A program made the position numbers and the translations under genes. The notes below the pieces were generated by a model. That model saw nothing but the letters and a program-made list of their open reading frames with translations, made no database searches and had not been told where the DNA came from. From assembly GCF_003945345.1 (NCBI RefSeq), contig NZ_AP019308.1:1240001-1304000 (forward strand): DNA of 64,000 bases, given 5' to 3'. Position 1 is the stretch's first letter, and each line of letters begins with the position of its first letter. Below, piece by piece: positions 43,032 to 52,083 of the stretch. This DNA is from Paenibacillus baekrokdamisoli (lineage in GTDB: Bacteria > Bacillota > Bacilli > Paenibacillales > Paenibacillaceae).

Positions 43032-45683
43032 ATGACAGATGAAAGAAGCACCAAGAAGAAAGTGCAGAAGAAAAAGGGGAAACGCAAATTCTCAGGACGT
43101 AAGCTGCTCATATGGATGTTTTTCACGGGAGCGGTGGCTGTAATTTGCGGCATTATTGGCTATATGTTAATTATTTTGAACGGCGAACGTATTTTGTCGG
43201 AGAATCAGGATAAATTCATTTTACCAGAGGCTTCTACGATCTACGATTCAGGCGGCCATGAAATCATGAAGTTCTCTACAGCAGGCGGCAACCGTGAAAA
43301 TGTAGAATATGCTGAAATCCCTAAACTAGTAAGAGACGCTGTAATTGCTACAGAGGATAAGCGTTTCGAAGAACACAAAGGAATCGACTTATGGTCCATC
43401 GGTCGAGCACTTGTAAAGGACGTCGTAACCAGAAGCGCCGCTGAGGGTGGCAGTACCATTACCCAGCAGCTTGCCAAAAACCTATTCCTAACGCGGGATA
43501 AGACCATCTTCCGGAAGGCTACGGAAGCTTCGATAGCAGTAGCACTAGAGAACAAGAAAACAAAAGACGAAATATTGACGATGTATCTGAATCGGATCTA
43601 TTACGGCAAAGGAGTCTATGGCATAAAAGCGGCGGCAAAATATTACTTTGACAAGCCTTTAGATCAATTGAAGATTTGGGAGATCGCGACTTTAACAGGT
43701 ATCCCCAAAGCTCCAACTGCCTATAATCCGATTAGTAATCCTGAAAAGTCAGCAGATCGCCGAAATGTTGTCCTTCAGCTTATGTTTGAACAGGGTTATA
43801 TCACGAAAGCGCAGCTTGATGAGGCGAAGACCCATACCTTCGTTCCGACTCAGCACAGTGTGGCAAGTGATACGTATCCGGCTTACATGGACTATCTTGT
43901 CAGTGAAGCGGAAGCGAAGACGGGACTCACAGAGGAACAGCTTCGAATCGGCGGGTACAATATTTACACGACTTTAAATACAAATGCACAATCCATTATG
44001 GAAAAAGAGTTTGCTGATGATTCTAATTTTGAGAAGAGTGTAGACGATCAACAGGTTCAAGGAGCAATGATCATTATTGATCATCGGGATGGGAATATTC
44101 AAGGCTTAGTTGGTGGACGTGATTATGAGAAGAAAGGGACGAATCGCGTTCTCGTCCCTCGTCAACCAGGCTCAGGCTTCAAGCCGATAACCGTTTATGG
44201 ACCGGCAATTGAGACGGGTGATTATTTCCCATGGTCGATCGTACAGGATGTTAAGCAATGCTACGGCAATTACTGTCCTAGTGATTCCAATGGAAACAAA
44301 TATATTGGTCCCATTACTATCCGTCAATCCATTAAGGAGTCCCGTAATGCTTCTGCCGTGTGGCTTCTCAATGAAATCGGTGTAAAAACGGGACTGAAAT
44401 TTGCTGATAAGCTTGGCTTTTCGTTAGATAGCAAAAACGATCGCAATCTCGCGATTGGTCTTGGTGGATTGACAAATGGGGTAACGCCTTTGGAAATGGC
44501 AACGGCCTATAGCGTTTTTGCAAATGGGGGCAAGTCGGTCGATCCTCATTCCTTGTTAAAGATCGTGGACGGCAACGATCAAATTATTTATCAATATAAA
44601 GCACCGGATCCTGTACAGTTAATGAAACCGGAAACGGCTTATTACATGACCGATATCATGCAGGGTGTACTGGAAAAAGGCGGAACGGGAACACGTGCAA
44701 GGATTGATCGCCCTGTTGCGGGTAAGACGGGGACGACTCAGCATGGTATTCCTAACTACAGATCTAGTTATAACCGTGATGCTTGGTTCTCGGGGTATAC
44801 GGCAGAGTGGACAGGTGTGGTCTGGATGGGGTATGACCATACAGACAAGAATCATTTGCTTAAGAAGAGCAGCTCGCAATCTGCTGCGATGTTCGGGAAA
44901 GTAATGGGTGAGGCAATGAAGGATGTGCCCAAATCGAGCTTCCCGAAACCGAAAGATGTCGAGCAGCAGCAGCCTCCGGCAGGCGTTACGAACCTAAGTG
45001 CTATCTATGATCAGCAAAATGTTAAAGTTAAGCTCATATGGGCGGCAGCAGAAGGCAGCGGGCTGACCTATCGTGTCTATCGTAAGGAAGCGACTGAGAC
45101 TGCATTTACACGTCTTATGGATGCTGTGAGTACTACAGGAGTTGATGACATGAGTGTTGCCCCTGGTATGAGTTACACTTATTACGTGACAACTTATGAT
45201 GCAAACCATGATATTGAAGGTACACCATCTGGCCAGGTATCCATTGAAATTCCGGCAGAACAGCTGACGCCAGTAGATCCGGGAAATAACGGAGGTACTC
45301 CGAATAATGGAGGAACAACTCCTGGTGACACAGGTGGTACCCCAGGTGATGGAACGCAAACACCTGGCAACGGCAATGGGAATCCAGATAACGGTAACGG
45401 ACAAGATCCTGGAACTACCGATCCTGGTACTGGCAATAATGGGCAAACACCTGGTAGTGATGGTCAAACACCAGGGAACAGTGGCACAGGCGGTACCAAT
45501 GGAACGGGTACCACGGGTACTGGTGGAACAAGCGGTGGAACAAGTGGAACTGGCGGTACAGGTACAACTGGCGGTACGTCAACAACGCCAAGTGGTGATG
45601 GTACAGCTTCCAATCCTGTTGGCGGGGCGGTAACGCCCCCGCCAGCTACTGGTAGTACAGGCGGCACACCAGCTGGTGGTTAG
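43032..45683 (+). CDS. Class A penicillin-binding protein (PBP1A) with Fn3 domain and long Gly/Thr tail
   Basis: 883 residues. A basic cytoplasmic N terminus and one transmembrane helix (about 28-52) are followed by a GT51 glycosyltransferase (A-V-I-A-T-E-D-K-R-F and G-G-S-T-I-T-Q-Q). The transpeptidase has the active serine in S-G-F-K, S-R-N and K-T-G-T-T. A fibronectin type III domain (about 655-745) precedes a tail of about 130 residues made almost only of Gly, Thr, Asn, Pro, Ser and Asp. It polymerises and crosslinks peptidoglycan. The tail is much longer than in most PBP1 proteins and probably reaches into or through the wall. Confidence 0.93.
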   Translation: MTDERSTKKKVQKKKGKRKFSGRKLLIWMFFTGAVAVICGIIGYMLIILNGERILSENQDKFILPEASTIYDSGGHEIMKFSTAGGNRENVEYAEIPKLVRDAVIATEDKRFEEHKGIDLWSIGRALVKDVVTRSAAEGGSTITQQLAKNLFLTRDKTIFRKATEASIAVALENKKTKDEILTMYLNRIYYGKGVYGIKAAAKYYFDKPLDQLKIWEIATLTGIPKAPTAYNPISNPEKSADRRNVVLQLMFEQGYITKAQLDEAKTHTFVPTQHSVASDTYPAYMDYLVSEAEAKTGLTEEQLRIGGYNIYTTLNTNAQSIMEKEFADDSNFEKSVDDQQVQGAMIIIDHRDGNIQGLVGGRDYEKKGTNRVLVPRQPGSGFKPITVYGPAIETGDYFPWSIVQDVKQCYGNYCPSDSNGNKYIGPITIRQSIKESRNASAVWLLNEIGVKTGLKFADKLGFSLDSKNDRNLAIGLGGLTNGVTPLEMATAYSVFANGGKSVDPHSLLKIVDGNDQIIYQYKAPDPVQLMKPETAYYMTDIMQGVLEKGGTGTRARIDRPVAGKTGTTQHGIPNYRSSYNRDAWFSGYTAEWTGVVWMGYDHTDKNHLLKKSSSQSAAMFGKVMGEAMKDVPKSSFPKPKDVEQQQPPAGVTNLSAIYDQQNVKVKLIWAAAEGSGLTYRVYRKEATETAFTRLMDAVSTTGVDDMSVAPGMSYTYYVTTYDANHDIEGTPSGQVSIEIPAEQLTPVDPGNNGGTPNNGGTTPGDTGGTPGDGTQTPGNGNGNPDNGNGQDPGTTDPGTGNNGQTPGSDGQTPGNSGTGGTNGTGTTGTGGTSGGTSGTGGTGTTGGTSTTPSGDGTASNPVGGAVTPPPATGSTGGTPAGG

Positions 45684-45723
45684 CTCGAACTAACAAAACA
45701 TATCAAAGGGGCAGACTTCTCAA

Positions 45724-46389
45724 ATGAAAAGAATGATTTTACTTCTAGCCGTGCTAGTACTTGTACTTTCAGGCTGCGGCGCAAAAACGAATAATGAAAC
45801 ATCTTCGACTGGCGATGGCGCATCTACAACAAACAATGGAGCGTCAACAACGAAGTCATGGACGAAAGCACCTGAAATGACGATCGATAAAACCAAATCC
45901 TACTTGGCTCACTTCAAAACAACCAAGGGTGATTTCACCGTTGAACTCTACACGAAGGATGCACCAATCACAGTTAACAACTTTGTTTTTCTTGCCAATC
46001 AGAAGTTCTATGACGGCATCAAGTTTCACCGCATCATTAGTGACTTTATGATTCAAACAGGAGACCCGACCGGTACAGGTGCTGGTGGGCCTGGATATAA
46101 CATTGAAGATGAACTGAAAAATGGCCATACGTATGAGGATGGAATATTGGCGATGGCCAATACAGGGAAGCCAAACAGTGGAGGAAGTCAGTTCTTCATT
46201 TGTACGGGGCCAAGAGCTGTCACGATACTTAATTCAAACCCAAAATACTCCATCTTCGGCAAAGTAAAAGATGGGATGGATATTGTCACCGCTATTGCTA
46301 ACACGCCTGTTGCAGAAAGTAGTGACGGTGAGCTTAGCTTGCCAACAGAAGATGTACGGATTAAATCGATTACGATTGAGGAAAAATAA
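45724..46389 (+). CDS. Cyclophilin-type peptidyl-prolyl isomerase lipoprotein
   Basis: 221 residues. Lipoprotein signal L-V-L-S-G-C with the lipidated cysteine at residue 18, a Thr/Ser/Asn linker, then a full cyclophilin domain: F-H-R-I-I-S-D-F-M-I-Q-T-G-D (catalytic Arg), M-A-N-T-G-K-P-N-S-G-G-S-Q-F-F-I. It should assist folding of secreted proteins on the outer membrane face. It starts 40 bases after the PBP gene. Its own terminator appears to have been split by the insertion sequence 18 bases past the stop. Confidence 0.93.
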   Translation: MKRMILLLAVLVLVLSGCGAKTNNETSSTGDGASTTNNGASTTKSWTKAPEMTIDKTKSYLAHFKTTKGDFTVELYTKDAPITVNNFVFLANQKFYDGIKFHRIISDFMIQTGDPTGTGAGGPGYNIEDELKNGHTYEDGILAMANTGKPNSGGSQFFICTGPRAVTILNSNPKYSIFGKVKDGMDIVTAIANTPVAESSDGELSLPTEDVRIKSITIEEK

Positions 46390-46407
46390 ACAAGTAAGGG
46401 AAGGGGG

Positions 46408-46417
46408 AGCTTATGGC
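46408..46417. repeat. Left copy of the 10-bp IS target-site duplication
   Basis: AGCTTATGGC directly precedes the left inverted repeat and is repeated at 48069-48078. Confidence 0.92.
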
Positions 46418-46470
46418 CAATGTCATTAAGTTAAGCTCAAAGACAAGATAGGGAATAAAAATGGAATCCG

Positions 46471-46509
46471 AAACGGTATGGGAAAAAGCCCTGTGCCGTT
46501 TGTTTTTTT
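46471..46509 (+). terminator. Inward-facing terminator at the left end of the IS
   Basis: AAACGG pairs with CCGTTT, with an inner GGG/CCC pairing (46471-46501), then GTTTTTTT. It stops rightward transcripts coming from the cyclophilin gene before they run antisense to the transposase. Confidence 0.8.
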
Positions 46510-46586
46510 GTGCAAGCAAGGAAAAAAGCGTACAGCAAACAAAGCGGATGGAATATCCGCTTAAAAAAATGTTCATATGAACCGAA

Positions 46587-47909
46587 TTATGCTACTCTGT
46601 AGACGAAGCTAACAGCTGATTTATAGCGAATTTTGCGCGTATTCTGCTGCCCTGGTCGAATGGGTCGAATCGGCAAAATGTTTTTGCGAATCAGTGCTTC
46701 AACATCGGGCAGGGATTCATCGTCCCTTGGGCGCAGGAAATGTCTACAAACATGAACGGCGACCGTGAAGTTGACTTGGTATTGGTGCCGTTTATCCATT
46801 TGGGAAATGACGACGTGTGAGGTCATCATTTCAGCGAAATTGTACATGATCATTCTTGCGAAAATCTCTTGGATGATGGACTCTTGCTTCTTTGCGTGAA
46901 AATTCGTCAGACCGACGGTGTATTTTAATGCTCTGAAAGAAGTTTCGATGCCCCATCGCATGTTATAAATGGACTTGATTTCATTGGGTGGGAAATCAGC
47001 GACTGAAAGATTCGTAAGGACGGTTTCATAAGCGCCACTCGGCAGGACGAAACGAACAACCCGAAAGGAAATCGGATAAAACAAGTTCTCATGCCGATCC
47101 AAAAAATCAAATGTAGACGTGGAAGGGACGAACTTGTAAATCTCGGGATGAGCCTTGACTTCTTTGGTATGTTTTTTGGTGAGTGTCAGATGAACGTCAA
47201 TATCAAACTCTCCGCTAAAGGGCAAATGCAAGCCCGAAAGAATACCACTGGAATTCAGATCCTTTACCCGTATGACATAGTTCCACCCTTTGCGTTCAAT
47301 ATGCGCGAAATTGTTGTAACTTTCATACCCCCTATCGGCAGTAACAATGGTTTTGCCTTTGATGGGGGAACGGTCAACCATAGCAGCAAGCGCCCTTCCC
47401 TCGTTGCACAACCTTCGTGGCTGAACAATGGCATCCACGTAAAATCTATTGCACAAGTCATAGGCTGCGTTCAAATGCAGAAGGTTATAGCCTTTCGTGT
47501 TCGGTTGACTTTGAATATAAGTTTCCGTGTCGGCAGGGTCAGTTGCGACATGCAAATCCGAACCGTCAACGGCAAGTAATCGATACCCTCGATAGTCCTT
47601 GATATTCGTATACGATTGCGTAAATTTGTGAAACAAGAATTCCACAGCAGACGGCAGGATTTTATTCCTCTGCTGGACAAAAGCAGAAGTGGTTGCGGTG
47701 TTTACGTCATAGCCCTGCGATTCCAAGAGTTCCTTATATATGCTGTTCCCCCCCATTGAGATCAGGAGTTGCATAACCGTTTCAAAGGGTAGCTTTTTCT
47801 TTCGGGTAAAATCTTGTTCAGGTTTTTTGACATAAGGTGCTGGTGCCGCTGACATTTCTCGTATGAGGGATGTCAGCGTTTCTTTTAGCGAATTCGCGTA
47901 CTCATTCAT
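46587..47909 (-). CDS. IS4-family DDE transposase
   Basis: 440 residues. Catalytic aspartates lie in L-A-V-D-G-S-D and T-A-D-R-G-Y-E-S. The glutamate sits in the family Y-(2)R-(3)E-(6)K signature, Y-N-M-R-W-G-I-E-T-S-F-R-A-L-K, all intact. The start is ATG 47909 with GGAGG 8 bases upstream; an outer ATG at 47957 has no ribosome site. No frameshift or stop interrupts it, so the element could be active. Confidence 0.92.
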   Translation of the reverse strand: MNEYANSLKETLTSLIREMSAAPAPYVKKPEQDFTRKKKLPFETVMQLLISMGGNSIYKELLESQGYDVNTATTSAFVQQRNKILPSAVEFLFHKFTQSYTNIKDYRGYRLLAVDGSDLHVATDPADTETYIQSQPNTKGYNLLHLNAAYDLCNRFYVDAIVQPRRLCNEGRALAAMVDRSPIKGKTIVTADRGYESYNNFAHIERKGWNYVIRVKDLNSSGILSGLHLPFSGEFDIDVHLTLTKKHTKEVKAHPEIYKFVPSTSTFDFLDRHENLFYPISFRVVRFVLPSGAYETVLTNLSVADFPPNEIKSIYNMRWGIETSFRALKYTVGLTNFHAKKQESIIQEIFARMIMYNFAEMMTSHVVISQMDKRHQYQVNFTVAVHVCRHFLRPRDDESLPDVEALIRKNILPIRPIRPGQQNTRKIRYKSAVSFVYRVA

Positions 47910-47984
47910 TGGCGTAACCTCCTCGTTTTTCCAAGGGGCTTCGCCACACAATTTCATCTGCTTGTCAAGTTCTATTTTCTTTTT

Positions 47985-48027
47985 TGTGCAAAAAAAGAGC
48001 GGGCTATCTTTTCGATAACCTGCTCTT
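47985..48027 (-). terminator. Inward-facing terminator at the right end of the IS
   Basis: A 14-bp stem, allowing G-U pairs (47995-48008 with 48014-48027), followed on the minus strand by seven T residues. It would stop leftward transcripts entering from outside before the transposase gene. Confidence 0.85.
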
Positions 48028-48068
48028 GTTCTTGATTTTTGGCCCTGCGCCTTAACTTAATGACATTG

Positions 48069-48078
48069 AGCTTATGGC
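48069..48078. repeat. Right copy of the 10-bp IS target-site duplication
   Basis: AGCTTATGGC directly follows the right inverted repeat. TCTCCTTTTCTTC after it supplies the missing right arm and T run of the split terminator. Confidence 0.92.
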
Positions 48079-48325
48079 TCTCCTTTTCTTCTTTTGCCCC
48101 AAATTAAAAGTTTGTCCAACGTTCAAATCCAGCGATGGGCTTGGTTTATTTTTCTAGGTTGCTGGTGATGAGGGTTGTGATGTGGTAAGATTTTTGTAAA
48201 AAGATGATTACGTATACGGATTATGAGATACGTTATCTATTCTGCTAAGGGTGCAAAGAATCGATGCTTGAGGCACCTTATCAGGCAGCAGCCTGAAAGC
48301 GAACCTAACAGAAAGGTCGTTCTGT

Positions 48326-48883
48326 ATGAAACGTAAATTTTCTGACCGAGCCAATTGGCGCCGCATCTTGCGAAGAAGCTATACGTGCATGTCGATGGAT
48401 GGGGATGAGTTCAAAGGACTTGTTACGTTTTATCGGATTCACGAATTGCGCGAGCCGCTTTGGAAAGAATACAATGGACGTAAATTATGTTTAGCTGATC
48501 GTGGTTACCTGTGGATGCAGCACTTTCCACGAGGCGAGCATTTTGTCGTAACGACGATGTTTGATGATAAGAATAAAGTTGTACAATGGTACATTGATAT
48601 TTGCAAAACACAAGGATTAACAGATCAACAGGTGCCTTGGTTCGATGACTTGTATCTGGATGTCGTTGTCCTTCCTAGTGGTGAGGTGTTCCTACTCGAT
48701 GAGGATGAACTGGAAGAAGCAGTTCGTGATGGCATTGTAACGACCAAGGATGCTGCATTAGCGCGAAAAACAGCGGGACGTTTATTATCTTCCATTCGTA
48801 ACGGCAGGTTCCGTTACTTCACGATGAGTCTGAAGCACCGTAAAACGTTAGCTCCTCAGAGCGGTGAGCTTAGCGAGTCATGA
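48326..48883 (+). CDS. DUF402 family protein
   Basis: 185 residues, basic N terminus, no signal peptide. The central W-Y-I-D-I segment and D-D-L-Y-L-D-V-V-V with L-D-E-D-E-L mark DUF402, a beta-barrel fold found in nucleoside di/triphosphate phosphatases such as staphylococcal Ntdp. The acidic residues could bind metal. RBS GAAAGG precedes ATG 48326. It overlaps the YdcF gene by 4 bases. Activity is inferred only from the family. Confidence 0.8.
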   Translation: MKRKFSDRANWRRILRRSYTCMSMDGDEFKGLVTFYRIHELREPLWKEYNGRKLCLADRGYLWMQHFPRGEHFVVTTMFDDKNKVVQWYIDICKTQGLTDQQVPWFDDLYLDVVVLPSGEVFLLDEDELEEAVRDGIVTTKDAALARKTAGRLLSSIRNGRFRYFTMSLKHRKTLAPQSGELSES

Positions 48884-49593
48884 AGACAAATGTGAAATCG
48901 GTTATTAAGCCACCAGTTAAAACAACGGTGAAACCGTCGCGCAGTAAGAAGCGCTCCCGCAAACGGTTTCGCCCGATTGTTTCGACATTGCGCATTATAG
49001 CTTGGATCGCAGCGATTGGTGTGTTCTGGTGTGCCTATTTGTTATGGGTTATCAATAGCTACGAGATGCCAAAGTCAATTGCGAAGGCTGACGCTGCTAT
49101 CGTGCTTGGTGCTTCATTATGGAGTGATGAACCTAGTCCTGGGCTGCGGGAGCGGCTCGACTATGCTTTGAATTTGTACAAGCAAGGCAAAGTTCAACAC
49201 TTTATAGTTACCGGAGGACTTGATCATAATGGGTCCAAGCTAACCGAGGCGGAAGGAATGCGCAATTATTTGGTTGAGAAAGGTATTCCTGTTCGTAATA
49301 TTGTGCTGGAGAATGATGCTCGAAGTACATATGAGAATTTGCTTTTCAGTAAACCGCTCGCCAAGAAGAACGGTTGGAACCATCTGATTATCGTAACGAA
49401 TGACTATCATTCCGCAAGGTCTGCGGAGATCGCTCGATATCTGAATTACACATCTGTAGAAGTGTTAGGGTTTAAATCGCAGGTTTTATCAACCGCGTAT
49501 AATCAATCAAGAGAAGTATTAGCGTTCACAAAATGGAAGCTTGACGCCATCTTGCTGCATTTTGGACTGCAATCACCCGATACTTCATTCTGA
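48880..49593 (+). CDS. YdcF-family membrane protein (DUF218)
   Basis: 237 residues. A very basic N terminus (K-K-R-S-R-K-R-F), one transmembrane helix (about 37-58) and a DUF218 alpha/beta domain with A-D-A-A-I-V-L-G-A, V-T-G-G and E-N-D-A-R-S-T-Y-E-N, then N-D-Y-H-S-A-R. Relatives include SanA and YdcF, linked to envelope integrity; substrates are unknown. Co-translated with the DUF402 gene (ATGA overlap). Confidence 0.85.
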   Translation: MKTNVKSVIKPPVKTTVKPSRSKKRSRKRFRPIVSTLRIIAWIAAIGVFWCAYLLWVINSYEMPKSIAKADAAIVLGASLWSDEPSPGLRERLDYALNLYKQGKVQHFIVTGGLDHNGSKLTEAEGMRNYLVEKGIPVRNIVLENDARSTYENLLFSKPLAKKNGWNHLIIVTNDYHSARSAEIARYLNYTSVEVLGFKSQVLSTAYNQSREVLAFTKWKLDAILLHFGLQSPDTSF

Positions 49594-49628
49594 TCTCTTT
49601 CATCTGTCACGTATCTCCTTGAAAACTG

Positions 49629-49658
49629 TTAATATGGCTGGTATCACTAGAATACAAT
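49629..49658 (+). promoter_or_regulatory. Putative sigma-E promoter of spoVK
   Basis: TTAATATG (49629-49636), 14 bases, AATACAAT (49651-49658): close to the mother-cell sigma-E -35/-10 pair. It lies about 92 bases before spoVK, which is sigma-E-dependent in Bacillus subtilis. Confidence 0.4.
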
Positions 49659-49750
49659 GGATCATGCGGCTAGTTCGTGCCGATGAATGTTGGCATTCTA
49701 GCTGAACGAATGACGCCCAATAAACAGTTGCAAGGAGAGGTGATCAAGCA

Positions 49751-50731
49751 ATGAACGAGCGAGTCGTATCCTCAGCAGCAAGTGGCGGTGCTAGGCCATC
49801 AAGGCAAATCAACGTGGTCCTGCGCAGTTCAGAATCCCAATCGGGAGCAGGCTTGGTACAAACGGTAGAAAATGAATCCGTTCATCCAGTTAAACCACTT
49901 AGCGATAACGATCCCTACCTAGAAATTCAACGGGAACTTGATCCGATGGTTGGGCTTGATAATGTCAAGCTTCTCATTTATGAGATATTTGCTTTACTGC
50001 AGATCAGTCGAATGCGGACAGAGGCTGGTTTATCCAGCGGTTCGCATGTCTATCATATGATTTTCAAGGGCAATCCAGGCACAGGGAAAACAACGATCGC
50101 TCGAATTGTTGCGAAGCTTTTCAACAAAATGGGCGTACTCTCCAAAGGCCATCTTATTGAGGTGGAGCGTGCAGATCTTGTTGGAGAGTATATAGGACAT
50201 ACTGCTCAAAAGACGCGTGATCTCGTTCGTAAAGCGATCGGTGGCGTCCTCTTCGTAGACGAAGCGTACAGCTTGGCACGTGGGGGGGAGAAGGATTTTG
50301 GCAAGGAAGCCATTGATACGTTAGTAAAAGCTATGGAAGATTACCGTAATCAATTTGTGCTAATACTAGCCGGATATCCCTTAGAAATTGAGCATTTTAT
50401 GATGACCAATCCGGGTCTGCCTTCACGCTTCCCGATTCAGATTGATTTCCCGGATTACTCAATTGACCAACTGATCCAAATCTCAGAACTAATGGCCAAG
50501 GACCGGGATTATGCGTTAATGCCACAAGCGCTATTTAAATTGCGACAGCATCTTATGCAGGAGAAAACAGCCTCGTACTATGCCTTCAGTAATGCTAGGT
50601 ATGTACGTAATGTGTTAGAGAAAGCTTTTCGCCATCAGGCGGTTCGATTAATGAATCAATATCCAAGCAGCTCCCCGGGTAAACAAGAGCTTATGGCAGT
50701 TCGTCCGGAGGATCTGAAATGGGAGAAATGA
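49751..50731 (+). CDS. spoVK: Stage V sporulation AAA ATPase SpoVK
   Basis: 326 residues. An N-terminal variable region (1-75) precedes a CbbX-like AAA+ module: Walker A G-N-P-G-T-G-K-T-T, Walker B V-L-F-V-D-E-A-Y, sensor I and the arginine region G-L-P-S-R-F. In Bacillus it is needed for mature, resistant spores. AGGAGAGGTG precedes ATG 49751. Next gene 28 bases downstream is hflX, as in the Bacillus order. Confidence 0.93.
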   Translation: MNERVVSSAASGGARPSRQINVVLRSSESQSGAGLVQTVENESVHPVKPLSDNDPYLEIQRELDPMVGLDNVKLLIYEIFALLQISRMRTEAGLSSGSHVYHMIFKGNPGTGKTTIARIVAKLFNKMGVLSKGHLIEVERADLVGEYIGHTAQKTRDLVRKAIGGVLFVDEAYSLARGGEKDFGKEAIDTLVKAMEDYRNQFVLILAGYPLEIEHFMMTNPGLPSRFPIQIDFPDYSIDQLIQISELMAKDRDYALMPQALFKLRQHLMQEKTASYYAFSNARYVRNVLEKAFRHQAVRLMNQYPSSSPGKQELMAVRPEDLKWEK

Positions 50732-50759
50732 TTGACCTAGGAAGGAGTTACAACCATCA

Positions 50760-52055
50760 ATGAGACAATCCACTTATGATACAGATAATGAATTAATGGA
50801 CCGTGCGATACTGGTCAGCCTAGTAACTCAGCAAGTGAAGCGAGGCTCGAGCGATCCAGAGCACTCTCTGGAGGAATTGGTCAGTTTGGCCGAGACAGCG
50901 GGGGTAGAAGTACTCTCCACAATGGTTCAGAATAAAGAGGCACGGGATACGAAATGGTTCATCGGAAAAGGCAAAGTGGAAGAGTTAAAGGTAATGGCCG
51001 ATGAGCTGGGCGCAACAACTGCAATATTCGATCAAGAGCTCTCGGGAGCACAGGTACGTAACCTTGAGGAAGCGCTTGATTTGAAAATTATTGATAGAAC
51101 GCAGCTAATTCTCGATATATTTGCACAGCGTGCGAAGACTCGTGAGGGTATAATTCAAGTTGAGCTAGCTCAGCTTAGCTACCTGCTGCCTCGTTTATCC
51201 GGTCAAGGCAAGAATTTATCCCGTCTTGGCGGGGGTGTTGGAACGCGTGGCCCCGGTGAAACAAAGCTTGAGACTGATCGTCGTCATATTCGTGATCGAA
51301 TTACCGATCTTAAGCGTGTACTTGATGAGCTTGTTCGTCACCGGTCGCTTCACCGCGAGCGCAGACGTAAATCGGGTATCCAACAGGTTGCGCTTGTCGG
51401 CTATACGAATGCAGGTAAATCGACGCTGCTTCGTGAGTTAACGAATGCGGACGTGTACGTAGAGGATCAACTGTTTGCAACCCTTGATCCGACCTCTAGG
51501 AACCTGGAGCTGCCTAGTGGCAATGAAGTTGTACTGACGGATACTGTAGGTTTCATTCAGAATCTACCTCATGATCTTATCGCGGCTTTCCGTGCAACTC
51601 TCGAAGAGGTGCTCGAAGCGGACCTTGTACTTCATGTCATTGATAGCTCTTCGCCGATGCGCGAGGAACAGATATCGGTCGTGGAGAAGATACTTGACGA
51701 GCTGGGTGCGGCAGGGAAGCCAACGTTAATGATATATAATAAAATTGATTTATGTCCAGGTGATGGATCAGAGCTTCTTCCTGCCAATCGACCTGATGCT
51801 TTAGTGATGAGTGCCTACGTCACTGAAGATCTTCTACGGCTTCGTGAGACCATTCAGGATCGCATGACGGGAGATACGCGTACGTTTATTCTTCCTGCAG
51901 AGCGGGGAGATTTAATTGCTTTAGCTTATCGTACAGGAGAGGTCATCTCGCAAGAGGTGGACGAAGATTCCTTGCGCCTAACGGTGCAATTAAACAAGCA
52001 GGATTATGAAATACACGGTCATAAGCTAGACGCTTATACTGAGCAGCAGCAGTAA
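50760..52055 (+). CDS. hflX: Ribosome-associated GTPase HflX
   Basis: 431 residues. The HflX N-terminal domain has T-K-W-F-I-G-K-G-K and L-S-Y-L-L-P-R-L, a glycine-rich G-G-V-G-T-R-G-P-G-E linker, then the GTPase domain with G1 V-G-Y-T-N-A-G-K-S-T, G3 D-T-V-G-F and G4 N-K-I-D. Members split or rescue stalled ribosomes under stress. Corresponds to Bacillus ynbA in position. Confidence 0.95.
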   Translation: MRQSTYDTDNELMDRAILVSLVTQQVKRGSSDPEHSLEELVSLAETAGVEVLSTMVQNKEARDTKWFIGKGKVEELKVMADELGATTAIFDQELSGAQVRNLEEALDLKIIDRTQLILDIFAQRAKTREGIIQVELAQLSYLLPRLSGQGKNLSRLGGGVGTRGPGETKLETDRRHIRDRITDLKRVLDELVRHRSLHRERRRKSGIQQVALVGYTNAGKSTLLRELTNADVYVEDQLFATLDPTSRNLELPSGNEVVLTDTVGFIQNLPHDLIAAFRATLEEVLEADLVLHVIDSSSPMREEQISVVEKILDELGAAGKPTLMIYNKIDLCPGDGSELLPANRPDALVMSAYVTEDLLRLRETIQDRMTGDTRTFILPAERGDLIALAYRTGEVISQEVDEDSLRLTVQLNKQDYEIHGHKLDAYTEQQQ

Positions 52056-52083
52056 CGTAGAAGTGTGAGGAGAGACAACGGTT

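Larger units (their letters stand above)
46418..48068. mobile_element. IS4-family (IS231-like) insertion sequence, complete
   Basis: 1651 bp with 18-bp perfect inverted repeats (46418-46435 and 48051-48068, CAATGTCATTAAGTTAAG), resembling the IS231 end consensus, and a 10-bp direct target duplication outside them. It carries one intact leftward transposase gene and a hairpin terminator near each end that faces inward. Intact ends and an exact duplication suggest a recent insertion. Confidence 0.94.

Noticed and set aside
44994-45667. Repetitive DNA at the end of the PBP gene as a possible CRISPR or tandem repeat array
   Set aside because: The pattern follows codons for Gly, Thr, Pro and Asn in frame; there are no constant repeats with unique spacers. 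Antisense frames here are shadows.
47091-47579. 162-codon rightward frame inside the IS
   Set aside because: Antisense to the intact transposase carrying all catalytic motifs.
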